This document shows, piece by piece, positions 37,626 to 47,335 of a stretch of 64,000 nt of DNA. A program made the position numbers and the translations under genes. Below the pieces are notes generated by a model that saw only the letters and a program-made list of their open reading frames with translations, did no database searches and was not told the origin of the DNA. Source of the stretch: CAWFPR01 sp963817635 (GTDB lineage Bacteria; Acidobacteriota; Vicinamibacteria; Vicinamibacterales; 2-12-FULL-66-21); NCBI GenBank assembly GCA_963817635.1, contig CAWFPR010000001.1, forward strand, positions 124,001 to 188,000, written 5' to 3'. Numbering within the stretch: position 1 is the stretch's first letter; every line of letters begins with the position of its first letter.

Positions 37626-38225
37626 CCGGAAACATCGGTAACAAATTAGACCGGATACATGGGTAACACTTTTCCGGTCTGTTTCTTCGTCCACACCCGA
37701 TGATCGGCTGTGGGAATGTGGGAATCTCGCGCTCTGTGCGAGATTTCCAAGTCTCGGTGGAAACCGTTTTGTGGTTTCCACGGAGACGGCATTTCCGCAG
37801 CTGTCTTCGATCGGCCCTCCGCGCGCCGCAGGTCCCTGGCTTGGCTGACCCGATGATCGTCGTTCCTGCGGCCACCTGCACGGTCGAGCTGGGCGGCCGT
37901 GGCCGCCGCTGCGGCGTGCATCCTGTTTCGTCACGTGATGATCTTCACGTGGTCACCACGGTCACCGTGCCGCCGTCCGTGCCAGGCCGCCGTAAAGCGA
38001 CGCGTGCGCCGATCGATCCGGCCCAATTCCAGGTGCATGAACCGCACAATCCAATCACCACGCTCCGTTTCGGCCACCCCGACGGCCTCATGCCGCACCG
38101 CCTCACTGATGAAGACCAGCTCGCCCTGCCATTTGATCTGCCCGGTGTCCCCCACCCGCCGGACCTGGTGCGTCGCGTCGTACCACGGATCCTCCAGCCG
38201 CGCGGGGTAGGGCCGGGGGCATGAC
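37620..38225 (-). mobile_element. IS481-like insertion sequence remnant (C-terminal transposase fragment and one end)
   Basis: Residues of an IS481/integrase-type transposase C-terminus are readable in the minus strand across two frames. PYPARLEDPWYDATHQVRRV is followed by GDTGQIKWQGELVFISEAVR and AVGVAETERGDWIVRFMHLE, then LGRIDRRTRRF, ending near 37931. This SH3-like tail normally follows the DDE core, which is absent. About 300 bases further on are two 17-base direct repeats, CCGGAAACATCGGTAAC (37626-37642) and CCGGATACATGGGTAAC (37651-37667), 25 bases apart; similar 'accggnnacatgggtaac' repeats mark the ends of such elements as I recall them. The element is therefore a 3' fragment, not mobile by itself. 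It abuts a truncated response regulator on one side and the cysteine-rich ORF on the other. Confidence 0.6.
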
Positions 38226-38877
38226 CGATCCAGTCGACGACGTCACGCATCGTCCGACTGACTGCCACCATTTCGGCCTCCACTGAGCCGCAGATGTTCA
38301 CCAACCTGCCGTTGGGCTCGTCGCTGACGCGCCGCTCGGTGGCGAGTTCTCCTGGCCGGAGGTTCAGAAGCGGCGAGCATCCCCGCCGCTCGGCGATAAC
38401 CCGCAAGGCGCTTGCGAGCGCCGACGCATCAAGGAACGGCTTGTAGGCCACGGCCGCACCAAGCTGCCAAGCCTGCTGACGAACTTCGTCTTCCAGGTAA
38501 TGTCCCGTAACGATAAGTGTGGGCGGACGCGCATCGAATTTGCCGAGCCGCCTTACGACCGTCAGTCCCGACATGTCCTCAAGGCGCACATCGACGACGA
38601 TCGCATCGTAGCCGGCAGTGGCAGCTCGCTCCAGGCCGTCGCTCCCCGTCGTCGCCCAATCTAACAGAATGCGGTGTTCCAGCAGCAAAACCGACAAGGC
38701 GCGATCAGGTTCATCGTCTATCCAGAGTATCGACAGCTGACGACGATCAACGGCATTCGTCGAGGGTGATGAGCGTAGAGCATTTGATGCGCTGGCTCGC
38801 TCGGAATGGGAGAATTGCGCTGTCGATCGAGGGTGCTGCCCAACGCGCTTCGATTCCGTCTGCGCGAGCCACGACAT
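38225..38877 (-). pseudogene. Response regulator truncated at the IS remnant (probable NtrC-type)
   Basis: From ATG 38875-38877 a 50-residue leader precedes a receiver domain. The domain shows LSILWIDDEPDRALSVLLLE (acidic pocket), YDAIVVDVRLEDMSGLTVVR (phosphoacceptor Asp in VVDVRL), TLIVTGHYLEDEV (switch Thr) and AAVAYKPFLDAS (conserved Lys). After a linker, MVAVSRTMRDVVDWIGHA resembles the first residues of a sigma-54 AAA+ domain ('S-x-x-M-R-x-V-x-x-W-I'). Immediately after this, at about 38225, the sequence becomes transposase-like, so the ATPase and DNA-binding domains are missing. The product, if made, would be a receiver-only stub. No cognate histidine kinase is in the window. Confidence 0.65.
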
Positions 38878-39209
38878 ATGCCCCCCCTAACTGCCGCCCG
38901 GCCGACGCCGCAGGCAACTACTGTGCCGATGTAACACCGATCGGTCATGCAGAGTTCTCGCAGCGGTATCCTGTTATGCGGTAAGCACCGACGAGAAACC
39001 GGCAAGAGCGCCGCCTTCTCGTAGTCCAGACGAAGCTCCGTCGCAAACGCGAAAGGGTCCAAGGCAGGGAGGTCGGCAGAATCGCGAGATGGCTCGACCG
39101 ACGCAGACGCGTTGTGAAGAAGCCTTGCAAGTCACACGAGTCCCTACTCCGGCGGGACGTTCAGGATTTCATCACCTTGGATAAACGGGGACAGCTGTCT
39201 GGCCGCCTA
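38878..39209. other. Stretch without a recognisable gene
   Basis: Between the truncated regulator and the FkbM gene there are only short overlapping frames. A minus-strand phrase LDPFAFATELRLDYEKAALL (around 39000-39060) looks protein-like but has no start and no recognisable family; it may be a gene relic. No promoter or RNA gene was identified. Composition looks less GC-rich than the flanks. Confidence 0.4.
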
Positions 39210-39275
39210 AGCAGGGACGCAGCGCCCGGGCTCGATCGGGCGTCAGCGGGGTTCCGGGACGCCCGGAGCGGTGCC
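39210..39275. repeat. Dispersed 66-bp direct repeat, copy 2
   Basis: Near-identical to 33786-33851, in the same orientation (AGCAGGGACGCAGCGCCCGGG ... GGGACGCCCGGAGCGG). It overlaps the last codons and stop (39243-39245) of the FkbM methyltransferase, whose final residues GTAPGVPEPR are thus repeat-encoded. The two copies bracket a 5.4-kb segment with a different gene style. Confidence 0.75.
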
Positions 39276-40167
39276 GAGCAGGTGCGGCCATCGCCCGAGC
39301 GGCGCGCCGCGCTCCCACAGGCGCATGAGCTCGGCCAGCGGCACCGCCGCGCGCGCCGCGCGGCGGTGCATCGCGGACGAGTGATCGATCGTCCAGACGC
39401 GATACCCGGCCTCCAGCAGCCGATCGATGCAGGCGCCGACCGACGACCCGCGCGCCGCGAGCGCCGCGGGATGGCATTCGACGACGACGCGGCGGTAGCG
39501 GCCGGCGGCCAGCCCCGCCCGCATACCGTCAAGAACGTCCGGTTCTCCACCCTCGACGTCGATCTTGACCAGGTCCACCCCGGCAAGCCCTTCGGTGTCG
39601 AGCAACTGATCGAGCGCGACGGTGGCGCACTGAAAATCGGCGGGCGCGGAACCGGACACCGCGTGCGAGGTGCCCCAGTTGTCGCTGTCCGCGTCGAACG
39701 ACGCAAACGCCATCCGCCCGGCGGCCGCCGCGGCGGCGACCTGGCGTGCCGTCACAGCCCCCAGCCCGTTGATCGCGACGTTCGAGGACAACTGGGCGAA
39801 GAGCCGCGGTTCGGGCTCGAGCGCGAGCACCCGCCCCGAGGCGCCGACCAGGGCGCCGGCGACAAGCGAGAAGTATCCCCAGTTGGCCCCGACATCGACG
39901 AACACCGCGCCCGGCCCGAGCACGCGCGCGAGGATTCTGCGTTTCCTGCGGCTCGTACCAGCCGGTGAAGCAGGCTTCGCTCGCGACGCTGTCACGGGGG
40001 TCGCACCGGAATTGCAATCCACCGAGCGCCGGCGCCAGGCGCGCGATGAACGGCCGGTGGATGAACGGACGCAGCCGGTTGGCCACACGGTAGCGGCCGA
40101 ACGGAAGCCGTCGGACGGCAGCCACCGCGATCGGCACCCACAGCGGGACCCGCGCCTCAGCCGCCAT
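39243..40167 (-). CDS. FkbM family methyltransferase (one frame break)
   Basis: About 307 residues. From ATG 40165-40167 the N-terminus reads VPLWVPIAVAAVRRLPFGRY through FRCDPRDSVASEACFTGWYE. The frame changes near 39945 and the SAM-binding core follows: GAVFVDVGANWGYFSLVAGA (motif I), RVLALEPEPRLFAQLSSNVA, and the family-specific VDLVKIDVEGGEPDVLDGMR. FkbM proteins O-methylate sugars or polyketides; the substrate here is unknown. The gene overlaps the thioredoxin stop by 11 bases at its start and ends inside a dispersed repeat, so the original C-terminus may have been replaced. Confidence 0.82.
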
Positions 40168-40618
40168 GCGTGGATCGCTCGACGAACGCCTCGATGTCGG
40201 CCGCCGGTCGCGCGCCGGTCGTCCGCCCCACTTCGCGGCCGCCCTGGAATACGGCCATCGTCGGAATCGACCGGATCCCGAAGCGCTCGCCCAGCTCGGG
40301 GACACCGTCCGTGTTGACCTTGACGACCAGGTAGCGCCCGGCGTGCGTGGACGCCACGCGGGCCAGCTCGGGCGCCACCATCCGGCACGGGCCGCACCAC
40401 GGCGCCCAGAAATCCACGACTACAGGGAGCGGAGACTGGGCCACGGCGGCATCGAACGCGGCGGCGCTGGGAATCTCCACCGGCTCGGCGGTCGGCGGAA
40501 TGGGATTCTTGCAGCGTCCGCATCGCGTCTGCGTGGCGTTGAACGGGCTGCGGTTGCGCTGCCCGCACGAAGAGCATTCGACGATCAGCCCGCGTTCATC
40601 GACCTGGTGTGCGCTCAT
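40157..40618 (-). CDS. Thioredoxin with N-terminal zinc ribbon (TrxC-like)
   Basis: 153 residues. The first 40 residues carry two CxxC pairs (VECSSCGQRN and TRCGRCKNPIP), the zinc site of thioredoxin 2/TrxC. The thioredoxin domain follows with the redox motif FWAPWCGPCRMVAPELA, the cis-proline loop IRSIPTMAVFQGG, and a normal C-terminal helix. The ATG at 40616-40618 was preferred to 40628-40630 because AGGGAG lies three to four bases before it, a good Shine-Dalgarno. It would act as a cytosolic disulfide reductase in oxidative-stress defence. It overlaps the FkbM gene downstream, probably by chance of gene packing. Confidence 0.93.
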   Translation of the reverse strand: MSAHQVDERGLIVECSSCGQRNRSPFNATQTRCGRCKNPIPPTAEPVEIPSAAAFDAAVAQSPLPVVVDFWAPWCGPCRMVAPELARVASTHAGRYLVVKVNTDGVPELGERFGIRSIPTMAVFQGGREVGRTTGARPAADIEAFVERSTHGG

Positions 40619-40665
40619 GATCTCCCTCATGCCAGATTACCAGCAACGAGGATGGCGCGTACCGG

Positions 40666-43072
40666 TCACTGGCGCAGGATCGTCATCGGCGCCATGCGCA
40701 GCACCCGTCGCACCGGTCCCGCGCTCGACGCGGCAATCACCAAGACCACCACCACGGCAGTCAGACCGAGCGCGGCCGGATCGGCCGCTGAAATCCCGAA
40801 CAGCACACCGGCCAGCGCCTGCCCGGCCAGAACGGCCAGCGCGGCGCCCGAAGTCAGGCCGATCAGCGTGGCGCGCGCCGTATCCGCCGCAGCGGTTCGC
40901 ACGATCGAGGCTGACGTGGCGCCGAGCGCGATCCGGATCGCGAGCTCACGCATCCGTTCGGCGATGCCGCACGCGAGCACGCCGTACAGGCCCACACCTG
41001 CCAGCAGCACCGCGAACAGGCCGAGCATTGTCGCGATCGCCGCGGCGGCGCGATACGGATAGAGCATGACGTCCAGGTACTCCGGCATCGTGCGTGCTTC
41101 GAAGATCGCCACGTTCGGATCGATCGCCGGCACCTCGCGCCGTATGCGCGCCACGGCGGCCGCCGGGTCGCCCGTGCCGCGCACGACGAGCCGCAGCAGC
41201 TTCTCGCGGTGGTCCTGGATCGGCAGGTAGACGAATGGCTGCGGCGCCTCCGACAACGTCTGCACCCGGGTATCGGCCGACACACCCACCACCGTGACGA
41301 CGCGATCGCCGACGCGCAGGTGCTGGCCGATCGCGTCGCGACCGGGCCAGAAGCGACGGGCCGCCGCATCGCTCACGACGACGGAGTCGGTGGCCGGCTG
41401 CTCGTCGGCCGCCTCCAGCGCGCGGCCGCGCGGAACGGGGATGCCCATGGCCTCGAAGAAGCCCGCCCCCACGTGCGCAATCTGCACGGCACGCGTCCGG
41501 TCGCCTGAAGTGACGGTCGCCGTCTGGTTGCCGTACATGTCGAGCGGCAGGCGATCGGTGAGCGCGGTGCGCGTCGCGGTGCCTCCTTCCTCGAGCGCGC
41601 GCGACAGGCGCTCGAAAAACTGATCCGCGCGCCCGTCGTCGTAGCCGTTCATCCCGAGGTAGACGGAGACGAACGCCACGCGAGCCGGTGCGAACCCCGG
41701 ATCGACGGCCCCGGCGCGCGAGAGACTGCGCGCGAAGAGCGCGGCCACGGCGACGAGCACCAGCGCGAGGGCAATCTGCGGGATGAGCAGGGCGTCGCGC
41801 GCGCCGATCCACCGGCGGCGCCGGGTCGCGACCACCCCGGCGATGCCCGCCGCCGGCGTGCGCGAGATGCGCAGCGCCGGTACCAACGCGAACACCAGCG
41901 TGGCCGCCGCCGAAATCCCGAGGGTGAACAGTGTCACACGCCAGCTCGTCGAGGTGTTGAGCGATACCGGCACGGGCAGATCCGGCCGCCACGCGGCGAG
42001 TCCGGCTGCCGACCAGCGGGCGACCAGGAGCCCGAGCGCGCCGCCGGCAGCGGACAGGATGGCGCTCTCCGTCAGCAGCTGCACGACGATCTGCCGGCGC
42101 GTGGCGCCGATCGCAAGTCGCACGGCAATCTCGCGGCGGCGCGCCATGCCACGCGCCAGCATCAGGCCCGCGAGGTTCGCGCACGCCACGAGCAGGACCA
42201 GCCCGCCGGCGATCATCACGCCGCCAATCGCGGAGACGACGTTGGGGTCTCCTTCCGGATTGAAGATCACGTCGGTCGTGGGCACGACCCGGAATCGCCG
42301 GCCCGTGTTGGTCGCCGGATGATCGTGCTCCAGTCGCCCGGCAAGCACCGTCGCTGCGGCGCGCACCTGATCCACCGTCGCCGACGGCGCCAGCCTCGCC
42401 TTCACGAACAGCCACCGCTCGTCGCGGTTGTCGAGCTGGTCGACGCGCAGCTGTCCCATCATCGAGACCGGCACCCAGATATCGACCATGAAGCCCCGCG
42501 CGAGAAGGCCGGTGAATCCCGGTGGCGCCACGCCGATAACCGTGTACGGTTTCCCGTTCAGCGTCAGTGACCGTCCGAGTACCTGACGGATCGCCAAGAA
42601 AACGGCGCTGCCAGAACGTATGCCCGATGATGACCACGGGATGGGCGCCCCGTTCGCGTCCCTCGATGTCCTCGAAGGCCCGTCCGAGCACGGGGGTCAC
42701 CCCGAGCAGGGAAAAGTAGTTGCCCGTCACCAGCTCGCCGAACAGGACCTCGCTGCCCGCGCCGCTCGACGAGGTCACCATCAGTCCGCTGTACCCGAGC
42801 GCATCGGCGATGGCTGGCGACGACTGCGCGACGTCCCTGAAGTCGGGATACGACAAACCGCTGAAGCCGGTCCCGTCGTCCCGCGACGTGTAGATGTTCA
42901 CGAGCGTGCCGGGATCGCGTACGGGAAGCGGCGCGAGGAGCGCCGAGTCAATCAGCGTGAACAGGGTCGCGTTGGCCGCGACCGCCAGGGCAAGGGTGAG
43001 GACGACGGCAGCGCTCGATCCTGGACGCAGGCGGACGATCCGGAAGGCATATCGGAGGTGTGCGCGGAGCAT
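40666..43072 (-). CDS. ADOP-family ABC transporter permease (one frame break)
   Basis: About 802 residues from ATG 43070-43072. The N-terminal part has the classic ADOP opening (LRYAFRIVRLRPGSSAAVVL, TLALAVAANATLFTLIDSAL) and the periplasmic SYPDFRDVAQSSPAIADALG and VTGNYFSLLGVTPVLGRAFE. After a break near 42600, at a TTTT run, it continues QVLGRSLTLNGKPYTVIGVA and GVMIAGGLVLLVACANLAGL. Later blocks are EIAVRLAIGATRRQIVVQLL and, in the second FtsX half, ELAIRIALGATSASIVRTAA, ending VLRMAPMTILRQ. No ATPase gene is nearby. Substrate unknown; efflux or lipoprotein-type transport is possible from the family. Confidence 0.87.
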
Positions 43073-43105
43073 GCCTGCCACTTACGCGAAATCCCGGAGG
43101 GCCGT

Positions 43106-43981
43106 TCAGTCGGAAACGGCCAGCTCGCCCGGAACGATGGGACGGGTGCGCGGGAGCAGTCCGCGGCGGGCCATGTTCCCGACATAGGCGAGGATGCCGA
43201 TGAAGATCGCGAGCTTCAGCGCGTCGGACGCCTGGGTCCGCGGGAGAGCCTTCCAGAGGAACCAGAGCACGGGCTGCGCGATGCAGACCGCCCACACGGA
43301 CCCGTAGAAGTAGCGCCGTTCGTGCCCTTCGCCCTCCGTGGAACGCTTTACCCGCGGCAGCCGGCCGAGCGCGCCGAGGATCCAGATCGTGATGACGATC
43401 GGGAAATACGCGACGTCGTACATCTGCCGCATCCGCCACGCGCCGGTGACGATCGCGAACGCGAGCCCGGCGGCATTGAGCACGGCAAACGCGACGACTT
43501 CGCTCCACGCGACGGTGTAACAGACCCGCCGGTAGAGCGGGTTGGGACGATCCTCGGTGAACCTGATGATGTAGGGCCGGGGTTCCACGCCCGGCAGGCG
43601 CCCGCGCAGCCCCGCGATGGCCGTGCCGACGAGCACCACCCCCAGCCAGGCCGCCATCCGGCCGTCGAACCCGCGCTCGAAGAGATCGAAGGTCAGCGGG
43701 CCTGGCGCGATGAAGAACACCCAGATCCAGATCGGCCAGTGGTTGAACCGGTAGCTGATCTTGTTCCGTTCGCGGATCGGGCGGTCGGACGCCAGCTCGA
43801 CACGCCGGGCATGTCCATGCTGCCGCTCGTAGGACGGCGGCACCAGGCTTCGGCGGGAACGGGCTGGGGTGGTGGGTTGAGCAGGTGTCTGCGACGACGG
43901 CAACAGGTTCTCCCGAAGCAACAGTATCAGAGGATTCGAGCGTGCGGCGCAATTCGTCAGGGAATTCGTCCGCGCCGGCAC
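43106..43981 (-). CDS. Six-helix membrane protein of unknown function
   Basis: 291 residues if read from GTG 43979-43981, which has GAGG four bases upstream; shorter starts are possible because the first 80 residues are Pro/Ser/Arg-rich and unlike a folded domain. About six hydrophobic helices follow: WIWVFFIAPGPLTFDLF, MAAWLGVVLVGTAIAGL, VVAFAVLNAAGLAFAIVTGA, FPIVITIWILGALGRL, VWAVCIAQPVLWFLWKAL and LKLAIFIGILAYVGNMA. I do not recognise the family. It lies 26 bases downstream of a glycosyltransferase gene and upstream of an ADOP permease on the same strand. Confidence 0.65.
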   Translation of the reverse strand: MPARTNSLTNCAARSNPLILLLRENLLPSSQTPAQPTTPARSRRSLVPPSYERQHGHARRVELASDRPIRERNKISYRFNHWPIWIWVFFIAPGPLTFDLFERGFDGRMAAWLGVVLVGTAIAGLRGRLPGVEPRPYIIRFTEDRPNPLYRRVCYTVAWSEVVAFAVLNAAGLAFAIVTGAWRMRQMYDVAYFPIVITIWILGALGRLPRVKRSTEGEGHERRYFYGSVWAVCIAQPVLWFLWKALPRTQASDALKLAIFIGILAYVGNMARRGLLPRTRPIVPGELAVSD

Positions 43982-44007
43982 GCCGCCTCGTCAAGCGACT
44001 TGCGCGC

Positions 44008-45186
44008 TTACGCGGTCGCCAGCACCCAGTCGGCAACCGCCGGATCGCACGATCCGGCATCGGCGCGCGTCTCGGCCGCCCGGCGAGCGGCCTGGCCCAT
44101 CTGCTCCAGTTGATCGCGGCGCGCGAGCGCGTCGTGGAACGCGTGCGAGATGGCGACGGCGCTTCTCGACTCGACGATCCAGCCGGTGTGTTCCGGCTGC
44201 ACCCACTCGGCCGCGCCGCAGCAGTCGGTGACGATGAGCGGGAGGCCGCTGCTCATCGCTTCGGCGGCGGCAAACGGGGAGCCGTCCTCGAGGGTCGGCA
44301 GCACGGCGACCTCCGCGCGGTGGTATGCCTCGCGCGGGTCCGCGGGGCGCGCCTGGACAGCCAGGCCGGCTGCGCGATCGGCCAGGAGCCGCCGCGTGCA
44401 ACGATCGACGGTGCCGCCGAGCATCTCGAGCGAGACGCGTCCGCCGCAGGCGCGAAGGGCGTCGAGGAGGTACACGAATCCCTTGCGCAGATCGAGCGTC
44501 CCGACGAACACGACGCGCAGCGCGCCGTCCGCCGGACCGCGGGCCCCCGCCGGACGATACCGGCGAAGATCGACCGGCTGCTGCAGGACCGTGATCTTTC
44601 CGGCCGGCACGCCGCCGGAGATCAGCGAATCCCGCGCCCACTCCGACGACACGCGGATGCGATCCGCCATGGCATATTCGGCTTCGACACGATCGACCAT
44701 GGCGGGCGTCGGATGGCCGCGGTAGCTCCCCGGGCACAAGGCGGCATGCTCGTCGACGTAGACCGAGCGGAAATGACGGATGTGGCCGTTGGGGCTCTCG
44801 AGCACGGCGGGCACGCCGCGGCCGCGCGCCCACTCCATCGCCTCGAGCCCGACGAGCGTGAACGCGTAGACGATCTCCGGGCCGATCGCGTCGAGGCCGG
44901 CGGCCGCCGCGCGGCCGAGACGCACGTCGTGCGACAGCTGGGCGGCGCCACTGAAGGAGCGGAACCAGGGCCAGCCGCTCCAGCGCGACGGGCGAACCGG
45001 TACGGCGTGCCACGCGACCGGCGGCGCCGGCTCGGTGCGCGGCCATGCGATCACGTCGGGTCCGATGGCGTGCAGCTCGATCCGCGGATCGCCGAGCGCC
45101 GCGATCGCGTTGGCGGACTGCACCGCCAGACCGCCCGGCCCGATTCGCACCGGGTAGACGCACGCGACCCGGCGCCTACCCGGCAT
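44008..45186 (-). CDS. Glycosyltransferase family 4-type
   Basis: Intact, 392 residues. It opens VACVYPVRIGPGGLAVQSAN; the acceptor domain has PEIVYAFTLVGLEAMEWARG and PAVLESPNGHIRHFRSVYVD. The donor domain shows VVFVGTLDLRKGFVYLLDAL and the EX7E-type PTLEDGSPFAAAEAMSSGLP, a canonical variant with E-D-G-S-x-F-A-x-A-E-A-M. It overlaps the flippase gene at its start (ATG 45184-45186 lies inside the flippase end at 45176). The pair may extend the surface polysaccharide made by the main cluster 16 kb away. Confidence 0.9.
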   Translation of the reverse strand: MPGRRRVACVYPVRIGPGGLAVQSANAIAALGDPRIELHAIGPDVIAWPRTEPAPPVAWHAVPVRPSRWSGWPWFRSFSGAAQLSHDVRLGRAAAAGLDAIGPEIVYAFTLVGLEAMEWARGRGVPAVLESPNGHIRHFRSVYVDEHAALCPGSYRGHPTPAMVDRVEAEYAMADRIRVSSEWARDSLISGGVPAGKITVLQQPVDLRRYRPAGARGPADGALRVVFVGTLDLRKGFVYLLDALRACGGRVSLEMLGGTVDRCTRRLLADRAAGLAVQARPADPREAYHRAEVAVLPTLEDGSPFAAAEAMSSGLPLIVTDCCGAAEWVQPEHTGWIVESRSAVAISHAFHDALARRDQLEQMGQAARRAAETRADAGSCDPAVADWVLATA

Positions 45187-46498
45187 GGTCGGCCTCGAGC
45201 GGAGGATCGATCGAACGGAGCCACGCCGAGCGGCGCATGTTCAGGAGACCGATCGCGAGGTTGATCACGAGCGGCGCGGCCGAGGCGCTTGCCTGCATCA
45301 GCACCGCACCCTTGACCGAGCTCAGGTCCACGTAGGTCGCCAGCGCGATCTGCGCCGCGAGCGTCGCCGGCACGCCGATCCAGATGCCGCGGATCCAGCC
45401 GCGCGCCGAATTCAGCAGGTACGACGCGGCCGAGACGAGGCTGACCGCCGACGCCCCCACGATCCAGGCCAGCTCGCGGTCCAGCCCGTGGTACTTCGGG
45501 CCGAGCACCGCCAGAATGGGGTGCGGAAACAGCAAGGCTGCCGCCACGATGCTCACGCCGATGGCCGTCATGGCGCCGATGAGCAGCGCGTACCAGCGCC
45601 GCACGGGCGCCAGGTCGGACTGCCGCGCGAACCGCGGCAGCGCGAGGCTGCTGAAGGCCGACGAAATGAGCGACAGCGCCACGGCGAGCCGGCCGAGCGC
45701 CCCGACCTGCGCGACGGTTTCGACCGTGCCGAAGACGGTCAGGATCCAGACCGTGATCTGCGGCTGCAGGGCGAAGTAGATCCCGTTGAGGAGCTGGTTC
45801 TTGAACGCCACGAGCATCGCGCGCTGGTCTTCCGGCGACACGCCGGCGTTCTCCTCGAGGTGTGGAATCGCGTCGCGCGCGGTGAGGCGGCCCTGTAGAA
45901 GGAGCGCGCCGGCGCCAATCCACAGGAACACGACGGGGCGCGGGAGGAGCCAGAGGGCGGCGCCGACCAGCGCGAGGCGCACCGCACCCGACACGACAGC
46001 CGCGCGCTGCGCTTCCAGCGGCCGCAACTGCAGGACCATGACCGTCGCATAGATCGTCTGGATGACGGTTCCGTGCATCGCCGACGCGACGGCTCCGGCC
46101 GCCACCGCGCACGCCATCCAGCCCACGTTGTGGGCCCGCAAGATCGCGACGAGGAGCGGCAGTCCGACGACGATCGTCGCGATCTCGAGGCGGCGCCGCA
46201 ATCCGAAGGCGGTGCGGACGACCCTGGAAAAGAGGGCCCGATCGGATGCCGCGCGGCCGCCGCGCGCGAGCAGGGACTGCGTGATCCCGCTGTCGGCCAG
46301 GATCGCCATCGTGGTCTGCACGGCGATCGCCATCGTGTAAATCGCGTACTCCTCGACGGCCAGCCCGCGGACGATGAGCAGTCCTGCCGCGATGGCGAGG
46401 AGCTGCGCGGCCGCCTGCAGCCAGAAGAACCTGGCGACGAGCGGCGCCCAGAAGGCCATGCGCCGCGCGAAAGGGAGCCGCTCGGAACCTGGTTCCAT
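45176..46498 (-). CDS. Oligosaccharide flippase (Wzx/MATE-like)
   Basis: 440 residues with about twelve membrane helices, for example LLAIAAGLLIVRGLAVEEYA, VFLWIGAGALLLQG, LLIGAMTAIGVSIVAAALLF and ASAAPLVINLAIGLLNMRRS. The early motif GLLIVRGLAVEEYAIYTMAI matches the N-terminal helix-loop of Wzx-type polysaccharide flippases (RxLxxxEYG). It would flip lipid-linked repeat units across the inner membrane. No other flippase occurs in the main EPS locus, so this gene may serve it. ATG 46496-46498 is 23 bases from the divergent methyltransferase start at 46522; the short gap must hold both ribosome-binding sites. Confidence 0.85.
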   Translation of the reverse strand: MEPGSERLPFARRMAFWAPLVARFFWLQAAAQLLAIAAGLLIVRGLAVEEYAIYTMAIAVQTTMAILADSGITQSLLARGGRAASDRALFSRVVRTAFGLRRRLEIATIVVGLPLLVAILRAHNVGWMACAVAAGAVASAMHGTVIQTIYATVMVLQLRPLEAQRAAVVSGAVRLALVGAALWLLPRPVVFLWIGAGALLLQGRLTARDAIPHLEENAGVSPEDQRAMLVAFKNQLLNGIYFALQPQITVWILTVFGTVETVAQVGALGRLAVALSLISSAFSSLALPRFARQSDLAPVRRWYALLIGAMTAIGVSIVAAALLFPHPILAVLGPKYHGLDRELAWIVGASAVSLVSAASYLLNSARGWIRGIWIGVPATLAAQIALATYVDLSSVKGAVLMQASASAAPLVINLAIGLLNMRRSAWLRSIDPPLEADHAG

Positions 46499-46521
46499 AG
46501 GATGACGGTTATTATGCCCGC

Positions 46522-47235
46522 ATGCCCTCCCGGATGCTGAAGACCGGCATCGGCCGCCACCTGGGGCCCGCCTGGTTCGACGAGGCGCGACTGGTCGTCC
46601 AGGGGCCGGTGCTCGCCCGGGTGCTTCGGGGGCGCCCGCTCCACGGACGGGTGCTGAATGCCGGCTGCGGGGAAGGTCTGTACGCGGGATTCATCGAGAC
46701 GTTCGCCGGCGTCCGCACCATCGTCAACATGGACGTGCACGCGCCCCGCGTCGCACGCACGCGGAGCGACCGCCGGCATCGCGACCAGCAGGGCTCGCTC
46801 GATGCGCTGCCGTTCGCGTCCGGCTCGTTCGACGGTGTGGTGTGCACCGAAGTGCTGGAGCACGTCACGCGGGACGCGGAGGCCGTCGCGGAGATCGCCC
46901 GCGTCACACGACCGGGCGGCACGCTGCTGATGAGCGTGCCGACGCCGCCGGCACCCTTCGACGCCGCCCACGTCCGTGAAGGCTACACGCTGCCCGCGCT
47001 GACGGCGCTCCTCGAGGCGGCCGGGTTCGACGTGTTCGCCTCCGATCGGTGCCTCCACGCGACGATGCGGCAGGCCTTCGCCGTCTGGCAGTGGCAGCAG
47101 CGGACGGCGGGGCGCAATCTCTTTCCGCGCGCGCTGCTGCGGGCGGCCGCGCATCTCGACCGCCGCCTTCGTGCCGGCGTTCCATGGGACCTCGTCGTCG
47201 CGGCGGTGCGACGCACGGGCACCCAGCCGGTCTGA
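46522..47235 (+). CDS. Class I SAM-dependent methyltransferase
   Basis: Intact, 237 residues. SAM-binding motif I is RVLNAGCGEGLYAGFIETFA, with VNMDVHAPRVARTRSD at the end of strand 2, DALPFASGSFDGVVCTEVLE (motif IV) and HVTRDAEAVAEIARVTRPGG (Methyltransf_11 core). ALLEAAGFDVF marks the last strand-helix pair. Positioned divergently from the flippase and glycosyltransferase, it is likely linked to glycan modification, though the substrate is not evident. The following 100 bases (47236-47335) precede the amidohydrolase. Confidence 0.87.
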   Translation: MPSRMLKTGIGRHLGPAWFDEARLVVQGPVLARVLRGRPLHGRVLNAGCGEGLYAGFIETFAGVRTIVNMDVHAPRVARTRSDRRHRDQQGSLDALPFASGSFDGVVCTEVLEHVTRDAEAVAEIARVTRPGGTLLMSVPTPPAPFDAAHVREGYTLPALTALLEAAGFDVFASDRCLHATMRQAFAVWQWQQRTAGRNLFPRALLRAAAHLDRRLRAGVPWDLVVAAVRRTGTQPV

Positions 47236-47335
47236 GGCGAAGGACAGACGACCGCGACAGCATGAGCCGCAGGGAGCCGCCGCCATTCGTCCCAGGGCTG
47301 TTTCCCCACCTCCGTTTCCCCGATAGGCTCTGCCC

